64,000 bases of DNA from Ricordea florida (lineage: Eukaryota; Cnidaria; Anthozoa; Corallimorpharia; Ricordeidae): contig OX453284.1 of NCBI GenBank assembly GCA_949710005.1, forward strand, positions 8,156,477 through 8,220,476, in the 5' to 3' direction. Every line of letters starts with the position of its first letter. Positions within the stretch are counted from its first letter, which is position 1. Below the pieces are notes generated by a model. It was not told where the DNA came from. It did no database searches and worked only from the letters and a program-made list of their open reading frames with translations. This document shows positions 1 through 11,500 of the stretch, one piece after another. The position numbers and the translations under genes were made by a program.

Positions 1-3000
1 CAGGCTGCCCAGTTCTAACCACATCTCGGTCTTTGGTACCACCACGCTCCGGCTTTGTACACATCCCTTTTATTGAAAGAAGTTTACATCATTTCCCATA
101 CTAATTAAATGAAACTTGATAAAATTAAAATTTAGAGAACAGGACAGAACAAAAAGAGTATCGAGCTAACCCAGCAATTTCCAGTAAGAGCTAATATCAA
201 ATTGACTTTTAAACGCGCGACAGTGTAAAACTATAAGACCATATCATTGAACAGTATACCACTGTCGTACTGATGCTTTCATTTCCCGACATATTAGACT
301 TAAGTAATACCAACTCATATGAAGTAGGCGTTATTGACCAAGTTCAGTCGGTCAAGATGGCTGGATGTCGGCCTCGTTCTTTTTGCGTTTTCATTGATCT
401 CGACAATGTCTCGGTCAATAAAAATGCAAAAAAGAACTCGGCCAATACAGAGAGATCTCGATCTAACGCTTGATCAATAAAGCATATATCATATTTTTTT
501 TGGCATTTGATTACAAGGGAGATTTAAGAGTTTGTCGATCACTTTAAGTAATGGTCCGGCTAAGAGGCAGGCCGGTGTACGGCAAAACTCATTAAAAAGA
601 TGCGAACAGTTAATTGTTAATTCCATTTATATCGCCTCATCTCATTAGCTAATACAAAAAACACCCCGAAAAAAGACAATGAAAAAATTCAAAACAACGT
701 CATTTTTAGACCTTGTCTCGGGAAAATTTGGCTTTTGCTCTATGCGCCAATTAGCACCACAAAATTAACTGACACTATTGCCAAGCGCTATTGTTTTTCT
801 GCCTGTTTCTAAAAGCGCACCGCAATTGAGAAATACTTTTGACGTACAGGTGATGTTGTTCTTTGATTGCTTCTGTACTTGAGCTTCAAACAGGGAAGAG
901 AAGACGTCACACTGGAACCAAAATACGGCGTGGCTGGAGATTCACTGCAGCGGAATTTCAGCAGCTGACAAGGGAAATGTCAAAGAATTAAATTATTGAA
1001 TGAAGCTGAGCACGATAGGAAAACTTATGCATATCAAAGACAATGTTTACCCTCGAAGGCTAAAGAATTAGTGTGGATGACAACCTCCGAAGAATGCACA
1101 CAAAGGCGAAACTTATAATTGTTTCGTAAAAATTTCCAATTATGTTTCTCTAACTCATTAACAATGCATAGGTGAAAGACAATGAAAATCAATAACCGTG
1201 ACGTGTTTGCATATATGATAAAGCAGGGCTCGTTTTTGAATCGATAATTTTTTTCTAAATCAGTTTGTTCGAGAAGCTATATCAGACACTCGATACATAG
1301 TTTCATCACATATCAAGCGCCTCAAATTTCGCCAAAAATACGCCGCTACGAGTCGCATTTTAACGAACTTCTCAGTGTTTGATATGTGATGAAACAATCT
1401 ATCTCGTGTTTGAAATATCATTTAAAATCAATGTTTTCCATTTCATCGGCCGTTATACTGAAATCTACAGTGATTTAGGCGCGACATATTTTTGCGAGTA
1501 CCCAAGTCACCGCTGTTTTAAGCACGCATATTTTTAACTTGCCAACATTACTTTAGGGACGGACCATTAGAAAAGTGATGGGGGGGAGGGGTGGGGACTT
1601 TTCAGCTTGCACGAATTTTTTTTTTCGCTCACTGCTTGTGCAGGAATTTTTTTTTCAGGTGAACCCCTCTGCACAAATTTTTTTTACTACGTGTGAAAAA
1701 GTCACAATTGGACCTTCCTTCTGCATGAATTTTTTTTTACCTTCTTCTTTCCATAAATTTTTTTCTTGGCATTTTCCCTTGCATGAATTTTTTTTTGTTT
1801 TTTTCCCCACCCCCCCCCCCCCACCCCATCACTTTTCTAATGGTCCCTCCCTAAGTAGCAACTATTATATACACGTTAAAGTAACGAGGGTCAACCGGGT
1901 AGGTGGGGGGGAGGGGGGGGGGAAATTCCTTGTTCCCTTCCAAAATTGTCATATGTTCCCATGTTCCCGCAGCTTTTCTTTATTTGTTCCCCATAACATA
2001 TCTGCTTGCCAAGTATCCCCTACCCTCAATTCCCCCATCCCCCCTTTTGTAGAGTTTTAAGCAGTTTTTGTTGCCATGTTCCCTAGAACAGGAGTCACAA
2101 TCCCTTGTTCCTTATCATATTTTACCTTCGTTCCATTGTTCCCCAAAACTCCTGGGAGACCCTCAGTAACCTACCTGTGTGGTAGAATATGGACTTGCAG
2201 TTGATGAGAAAGAAGATGATCTCTCAAACAAACACTCCGTGAGTTCCAGTTTTCCTGTCGATACTTCACTATTGACCGTCTGATGGGAACTGCTAACAGT
2301 TCGCTCAAATTCAAACGAGATGGGTGCAGCCATACACCTAAAAGAAAAACAACTTAACTATATTTGTGCACCTGGATTCAAACACCTCTGCACTTTCGTG
2401 CCTCCGTGCGTCGTGGTGTTGAGACAGTTCTAGTTGTATCATGAGACATTTAGTGTTTTAGTCTTCCTTGTCTCAAATATTGGAGTTGACAGTTTCAGTT
2501 AGTTTGATTGATAGATGAATACCAATTCCTGTTGTTAAAAGGGCTCACTGAATTAGCCATTAGCAAAAATTTTTATACAATCGTATCAAGCAGCGTTGCC
2601 TGGGGTTGAGAGAATTCCGCGCGTCGGTAAAACTTCACTGAGAGCGAGATTGTGACGAGAGAGGACGAACTTTATTGTGAAAAAACGTGAGTACCGTGGA
2701 AAAATAAATTGTGACGTTTGCGAAGAACGTTCTGCTGACTTTGGCATTCGCAACAGTGGTGTATAAGAAAACAATACATGAATCATGACTATTCAGCAGC
2801 TTTATGCTACTATTACCTTAAATGATCAGCCGAACACGCTGAAGCAAACTTTTTTGACATCTCCTCAAAGTCTTTTCCCCCGAAGCCATAGGTACCCAGG
2901 CTAGAGAAGAACTTGTCTGCCATGTGAGACAGAGGGTGTGAAGCGTGGTCTGAAACTTTGTCACTTTCTGTATGTGGTGACAGAACAGGATCAACATGAA

Positions 3001-3956
3001 GTATAGTAACAGCCAAACTGCTTAGCTTAGCACTGACTTTACCCATGTCCGGGCAAGGATCATCCAAGGCAGCTATCCCTGCCAAGCCAGGATTGGCTGA
3101 CGGCTGATGCCTGGAGACCCTGTTCTGCTGCAAGCCTGAGAATCAACATCAAAGTTAAGGATTTTTCACAATGGTTTGGTGTTGCATTGCTATGATCCGT
3201 GATTGGTTGAATAAATTCTCGGTGCGGCCCTCAGTGCAAGAGGTTAATAATAACGGCCTATAATAATAATGAACTTTATCTAAGTGTCAACTGTATTCAC
3301 CATTGACGTACTAATTGGGGACACTGTAAAACACAAATCAAATTAAATCAATCAAATCAATCAAATCAAATCAATCAATTAAGTCAAATCAAATCAAATG
3401 TTGGTTTTTGTGTAGAGAAGAAAATCGTAGTATCCGAAGAAAAGCCTCTCGGAGAAGAATAGAGAACCAACAAACTCAGCCCACATATGACGCCGGGGCC
3501 GGGAATCGAACCCGGGCCACATTGGTGGAAGGCGGGCACTCTCACTACTGTGTCAACCCTGCTACATCCTAAGTTAAGACAGAATTGAAGATTAACCCAG
3601 TGCAATTGAGATTTACAATTCAATACCCAGAAGCCCAATACCAAGATGAACAATTCATACCCAGTCAATTTGGCCTATTCGTGCTAATGATTGAAGCTTT
3701 GTCGGAAATTACTTACATTTTGACTTACTTATGAATATTTAAGCGACTATCCTCACTTATTAAACTTATTTGCTAAACTATAAAATTACAAATGCTAATG
3801 TTTCGATGGCGTTTCATTCAGGTTCAGTTGGTCGACTCAATTTGGTTTTAGAGATGACTGGTCTCTTGATTTGTGCAAGGCCTTTTATCGATTGTTTCAG
3901 TGACTCTTCTTACTTGTTTAAGGCATTCCACATTTCTTTTTTGGGTGCAAATCATC

Positions 3957-3993
<37 letters not shown>

Positions 3994-5269
3994 TACTCCA
4001 TTTATATTGCGCATACTCTATATTAATAATCATATGCGCATTACAATCAAACCAATACACCATGACACCGAGAACACTCCCTACTCTTTTCGAACAGTGC
4101 CATGGATTCTTTTACGTCCCACATTACAGATAGAGTTGTGAGACGGGGCCTACGGTTTATCGTCCTTATCCGAGAAGACTAGAAAGTCTAACCATTTGCA
4201 GATGCCATCACAAAGGCAGCACTTTCTACTCAATTATTTTAAGACCATGAGTGTTGGTCCGGCCGGGGTTTTGAACCCGCGACCTCCCGCACGATAGTCC
4301 AGTGCTCTACCAACTGAGCTAACTGGTCGGCGGTTGGTGCGAAACCAACTGGGACTAAAGACGAATCTTCCGAATTTGGGTACAAAACGACCAGAAGTAT
4401 GAATCCACCGGATCAATGTACGCATCCGGGCAACTGCGTACCTACCCTTCCACTAACCCAGTTAATAAGTTAAATAGTTAAAAAGTTAGCGTTAATGATT
4501 AACGCTAATTTCTAACTTACTATTACTTGCTGGGTTAGGGGAGGGGTAGGTGCACAGTTGCTCAGATACTTACATTGATCCAATCCACCTTGGGTACGAA
4601 ACGAATGGATTTCTTTTTCTGCCATAAATGCTAGTGTAAGGTTCTTAATATCATATACATAATAGAAAAAACTTTAATTGCCATCAGTCAACGTCAACAC
4701 CACACCTTTTCAAAGCTATGTACACCCGAACGAATGAAGCTGACAAACCACATTTTCTCTTAAGTTCAAACCACTTATACAGTTTCTTGTGTAACTTGTC
4801 TGTTGACTTAAACAGTATTTACTTCTAGTGAATTAAGGTTGGACCCCTTTAAAAGAGAAGGATTTGGCAGGCTGGTGACATCAGAAGAGGTATCTTGAAA
4901 ATCCCTTCCTTAAACCAGGAACAATTGAGTATCTTTGGCTAATTTTCAAGCATCAGCAAGCCAGTGGTGTTCCGACATCGGTCGTAGGTATTTTAATACT
5001 TAAAAGTCATCCCTACCTGCTCGTAAGTAGTCAGTAGCAGGAGAGGTTGACTGCTGTGCACTTACAAACAAAATGTTGGCAGCTTCGGTCAGTGATTGTC
5101 CTAAATAGAAAGAAATATGGTATAGAGCAGGACTCAGTTGACTACCGACGATAACCGGCGATTGGTTTGGTTTCGCATTATTATTTTCAATAGGTGATTG
5201 GTCAAAAAATCTTGCGCTACTTACACCAATAGTCACTGGCTAAAAGAATATTTTCCCGCGCTTGGTACT

Positions 5270-5318
<49 letters not shown>

Positions 5319-5487
5319 CAACAACAACAACAACAACAATAATAATAATAATAATAATAATAATATTTATAAAAAAAATAATGACAAACTTTATTCATAA
5401 ACCAGCTAAAAATATTTATGTACAACAGTTACTTTAAAATATAATTGTCACAAAACAAATACACGTATATGCATTTTAAAATTCTAA

Positions 5488-5523
<36 letters not shown>

Positions 5524-8500
5524 ATCGATGATAGTAATGAGAGGAATATAAGAATAAAAATGCAAAACATACCGGTAATAATAAAAATAATAATAACAAG
5601 AGCACTCCGAGAGCGCAGACCTTCGCCAGCGCATTCGACCCCCTACCGCTAGCAAGGGTACTGACGTTACTGCATCATGTGACAAATGGACAGATGCACA
5701 ATTGAAAGATGCACATTTTAGTTTTGGTTTGAAGTTGATATGATGATTCTAGTGCGATTTATTGCGAAATAATGATTTTTTCGTTTTTCCGTGACCTTGA
5801 CCTTGACCTTTGACCTAGATACCCCAAAATTAAATCAGTTCTGAGTTAGACCATAGCCTATGTTTTGACCAAGTTTGGTGATGATTGGTTGAGCGATGTG
5901 GACGCTAGGCTGCTAACGTGTAAACAAACAAACAAACGCCGGTGAAAACATAACCTCCGTCCAACTCAGTTGGCGGAGGTAATGTGCTGACGACAAGTAC
6001 GTACTTGCTTGGAGTTCTACTTGGTTTTGAGTTACAATACTGTACAGCGTGCATCTTAGAAAAGTAGGTACGTGGTGTAAGCATCGTGTATGGCTATGGA
6101 GAGCAATGTATGCCATATATTCACTAACGGGGAACCACTATATGATGCTTACACCACGTACCTACCGAAAATTGCTTTAACAGTCCTGTACAGGGCAGTT
6201 TTTTGCCAGCAATACATGTACCTTGTGGCACTAACTACACTCTCTTTTGGGTTCCAATAATGACATTAATTATTATTAGTGTGACTTCAGGATCCACAGA
6301 AAATGGTTTCCGATATTACAAGGAATGAAAATGGCATATTAGAAATCTGTGCTGAGCCCATCAAAACTACATGTATTATGCTTGAAAATTGCTGTGTATA
6401 TGTGTAGAATACATTACATGTACATTCATACCTGGAATCTGAACCCGCTGACTCATGAATCTCTTGTCACACACTACAGCAGCGGCCATCTTAGATGACT
6501 GATACGCATCTAAAACAGAAAGATTTGGCGAGCCTGGAAAGCTTCCAGTCGTCTTTGTCTTTGGCAGCATTCCCGTAGGTAATACAGGTTCCTCAAGCGG
6601 TGGAAGTACATCACTGGAAGACATTGAGTAGAATGTTTCCTCAACTTGGTCACTTAAGATACTGTCATAGTCATCACCAGAGGAGTTGTACGAGGACACT
6701 CTATCAACTGTTCCAAAATTAAAGTTCATGTTCCAGGAGTCCACCCTCTGTCTTCCTTCTTGTTGTCTTTTCAGCATCAGTTGGTGTTGTAAATCTTGTT
6801 CTATTCGCTGATAGTCCTCTGGCTGCATGGGTTTGTTTAGTGACTGGCCTTTTACAGAAGAAGGACCACTCACCTCTGATAATAAGAATAAAACATGATA
6901 AACTCTTGGCTTGCTCTAGAGGGTCTCAAATTCAAAGTGTGAGATTACCGCAAACCCTCTAATAAGGCCCCCTCCCTCACTAATAAAGGCCCCCTCCCTC
7001 ACTAATAAAGGCCCCTTCCTCTACAGCCTCAACTTCATAATAAGCCCCCCCCCCCCTTCTCTAATAAGCCCCCTTCCGCTACAGCCTCAATTTCATAATA
7101 CGCCTCCCTGTCAACTAAGCACCCATTCTACGAGCCCCAGAGTTAAACTAGCTCCCCACTTGGTGGGGGGCGTTATTAGAGTGTTTGCAGTAATCTAATG
7201 TGTACAGTCTATCTTCTTCTTTTTTGGTAGTAATTAGGTCTTATCCTTTCTACCACTGTTGCCTTAGTGCACATTATGTTTGGCTTTAACATATCCTGCA
7301 CAACTACACTTTGACTTTATCTTCTATACAACTTACATGTAGATCTAATGTGAAATTGTCATTTCAGTGTGTGACAAAGGTTCCCACACATTAAATGCTA
7401 GGTTCTGTATATAATTATGTGAGACTACTGTATCCCCTGGGAGGTAGGGGAAGGCGCTACCATATACAGGCTATATAGATATGTGCCTGCCCTCTGTAAG
7501 GCTTAAGTTTTCCAGCAGTTTAGTCTGAGTCGACAGCTGTAGAAATAAGAGAGTTTCAGATTAGGATAGCGAATCATTTTCCAGGAAACTGATGAATTAG
7601 TTGAAGCTGTTACTAACTAATTAACCCTTTAAGCCCAAAGAGGTCTCCCTGTGACAAGTAAAATCATCTGGCATTGGCCAGAGTAAAATCTATAGAGTCA
7701 CTCTTAGGGTGTAAAGGGTTAAAGGAAACAGGAAATAATTTATTGCCACTCGAAAAAAAAAAAAAGAAAGAAAAAACTACCAGAGCAAATGTAATGCAAG
7801 CTTTTGCTTTGGCTGGATGGGGCTGGTGAACTCACAGAACAAGGTTCCTTCCAGGATCCCAGCAATACCTCCCAACCCAAAAACTCCTAAGGTATCCCCC
7901 CTCCAAGATTCACTTCCTCCATGATCACAAAATGTAACATTGCAACTTCTCTGACAATTTTAGAAGGGAAAATACTCACACTGAGAAAATTTTGCTAATT
8001 AAAAATTAATGCAACTGACCAAGTATTGTTAGGAATAACATGAATAAGGTGTTTGTTCTAGAATAACTTAACACACATGTAATTTTACCGCACTGATATA
8101 ATAGCGCGGCTCCCACGCGCACGAAGCGCGCCTGGGGCAGAGCCCCATACTCATGGAATATGGTCAACCTCTTTTCGTTTGGTTGTCACGTGACTGACCG
8201 AGCGTAGGTACATACGTACGCGTCTACAGATTGTATGGGTAGGGTAGGGGAGACTATCAAAAGGAAGGGAGGGGTATCCCAGACGTGTCTTGGCAAATCC
8301 ACATCTTTTATATTGGACATAGACAATATGGTCAATTAACAGCTGTCAAAACGGGATAGCCACTGCCCAGCATCACATGACCATATTGTGGGCTCATGTG
8401 TCAACTCATCGAGGTGACGTGATTTATTTGGAAGCTGTCGGCTGATCAGTAATTGATTTACTAGATCGTGGGCTCAAGTCTTGAGTTCTGGAAGCCCGCG

Positions 8501-11500
8501 TATTTATGGCGGGAATTTATGGCGGGAAATTGCGTTGACGACTGAAAAAGAAATTTTCAGTTCATTGTCTTTTTGAGACACAATATTATTACTCTACACT
8601 TTTAAAATTTTACTAAAGGATAAACGAAACAATTTCAACAAACAATAGCAGAGAAAATATAATTTGCAGAACATAGGGTTAAGGTGAAGAGCAACGGGAA
8701 AGAGAGCGGAAGAGAGCAAGAATTAACTGGGGAAAAATGAGCGAAGAAGATCGCCAAAGAAGGCGCGCTCGGGAAATGGAAAGGAGACGAAATTATAGCG
8801 AAGAACGCCGAAAAGCAGAAAGAGTCCGGGCTCGAGAAAACAGACAAAATGTTAACGAAGAACGCCCAGGGGGGGGGGGGGGGGTACTCCCTTATAGGAG
8901 CCTAATAGGGATGTGCCGCTGGATGGGGTCGCATTTTCACAACTGCAGTGACTATAATGGGGTCGCATTTTCAATAGAGTTACTAGAATGGGGTCGCAAA
9001 CGTTCGAATTTTGGGGGTAAATAGGGAATCAAAATGGGAAGATTCTCGGTTAGAAAGATCAGAAAGTTGTTTATTTAGGTGAAAGTAAAGTGGTTAAAAA
9101 ATTGTGTCAATTCATTTCTGGATGAACCGGCTTTTAAAAGGATTGACAAGGTAGATGCATAAATAAAAAGTGACTAAGTTGGGATCGCAAAAATTACATT
9201 TTCCAAAAAGGGACTAAGATGGGGTCTATAATTGGCCAAAAAATAGACTGAAATGGGGTGAGGGCTCTGAGAGGCCAGCGGCACATACCCAGCAAACATT
9301 AACCCAAGTACCCCCCCCCCCCTCCGGGGAAGAACGCCGAGAAGCGGCGCAAATATGGTTAATGGTTAATGTCATCAGGAATAGAATACAGTACATTGAT
9401 AATTTGTGTTTTTTGTTGAATATACTCCATGACTTTGTAGGTAGAAATACCTTACTAATGGCAGACGAAAGTTTAGACAAAAATCATAGCGAGTTAACCG
9501 ACCTCGACACTAAACTATAGTTAAAAACGTTTGTGAATTCCTTCGCAATATTTTAGAAAGCTTTTACAGTTTAAAGTGAAATGAAAGTACTAAACGGGAG
9601 CCCCGCTTTTAGGCTTGGCTAAATCTATATATTAAATATCAAAAGCAAACCTGGAGATGTGAAGGCAGTGGAGACTTCAAAGAGTAGATGAACTTGCTTT
9701 GGAGACAGGAAGACATTTAATGTTCCCAGGAAACAATCAACATCCACCTACAATCAAAATGGTAATTATAAACCGAATCATAATCTATAACAATAATCAA
9801 TAACATTGTACATGTCTGTACTTTAGCTATCAACAAGTCTATAGTCTCTATGGTAACACTAACTGTACAGGTTTTGCTTAATTTTCCAGATTGAATGCAC
9901 TGTATGACTATAATAGCAAAGGTCAAGTTAAAAACATGCAGTATATCTGTGTCTACATCTTGCACTTTCTTAGCTCTGGAGTGGATTAATTTTATCTCAA
10001 TTAAAACTAAGCTGCATGTACCTTTGGACCTGGCACTGCAAGATTTTGTTTTAGCTTCAGTTTAATCTCAGAGTGACCAGCAAATGTAGCAATCTTGATT
10101 TGTGGTAAAAGATTTCCAGGCAACTGTGGTGTGGCAAAGTGTTTCTCCGACAATGACTGCACTTCAAAAGCACTGTGTGGGTGGGGTACAGGGGGCGAAC
10201 ATGAATCACTGCCAGGGGAGGGTGGGGGTGACTGTGGTGAGTCTGAATTTTGAGGCACTGTTCTTGACTGTTCTGGGAATTCATCCAGGTGAACAGAGAC
10301 ACCAAATATCTTTAGGTTCTTGCAGGCACAAGCGGCAGGTTCATACACACTTTTGGGTTTGTAAAGACTGTCCCTCTCTGCCAGCTCAGTAGATAGGTCA
10401 GAGTAAACAATCCTGCAGAATGTAAAGAGCACAGAATTTTATGTATAAAATGTAAATATATGTTGTAGTTCAATTTTTTCCTTGGTTCAAATTTTATTTT
10501 TCTTTGTTTCAAACTCATTATCACACATTTATCATACCAAAACACAAAGGAAAATAAAATTTGAACCAAGGAAAAAATTGAACTACAACATATACATCAA
10601 GTAGGTGGCTGACAGTGGCTGATAAGGTGCACTATTTCTACTTGAAGAGCAGGGTTGGCACAGTGGTGACAGCACTCAAATTCCACCTCTGTGAGCCCAG
10701 GTCATCTCATGTGGGTTGAGTTTGTTGCTGGTTCTCTCCTTGCTCCAAGCGTTTTTCTCTGGGATCTCTAGTTTTCATCCCTCCATAAAAACCAACACTT
10801 CTAAATTCTACAGAATTTAGATTCAAGGGCCACAGGTTTATAAGTCTTACTGTTATGTGTTATTCTATTTAAATAAAGCTATTACTATTGTTATTATTAA
10901 TTAATTAATTTATTTATTTATTCATTATTATTATTATTATCATGATTAAGTGTGATCCATGTGCAACATCTTTAGAATTATAAAAAACATTCGTTCATTC
11001 TGGCCAGTCACAAAAGATGTACAAAGTCCATTTAACTAATCAGAACTCTATGCAACTACACTGTACAGTCATGTACATGTTTATCATCCCTAAGCACAAG
11101 AAAACCTATGCAAACTACACAAGCCAAAATTGATTACAATATTAGACAGGTGGTAAAAATAGAGAGCAAGATCCTTAAATCATTCTTTTACAACCCAGCA
11201 ATGCAAGACCACATGGTATTAGTTTCTATAATTCCATATAGTAATCAAGTTAGTCATAGAACACCAAAATAGTCTCTTTTCTGATTTCTTAAAACTGATG
11301 TACCATACCTTTTGATATGTATTTCCAGTCCTACACCAGTTTGAGAATCGTTTGGAAGGTGTTCAAACCTGATAACTGTGTCTGTAAAGGAAAGCTTTAT
11401 GCGAGCCAACACTGAAAGGCCAAATTAAAGACTACATTAATTAATGCTAAATGTTCAGCACTTCATAAATATAAGTTGAAACAGATTAATTTAATGCACT

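Noticed and set aside
273..473. 66-codon frame (RPRSFCVFIDLDNVS) as a gene
   Set aside because: It has no splice or family support, and the segment looks like a dispersed repeat.
1575..2060. 161-codon Phe/Pro-rich frame
   Set aside because: It is produced by T-runs and C-runs inside and beside a MITE; low complexity.
4257..4331. Functional tRNA gene
   Set aside because: A and B boxes are present but the anticodon arm does not pair, and the head is attached to a SINE body repeated elsewhere.
5198..5437. Poly-Ile/poly-Tyr frames
   Set aside because: Translation of a trinucleotide microsatellite on both strands.
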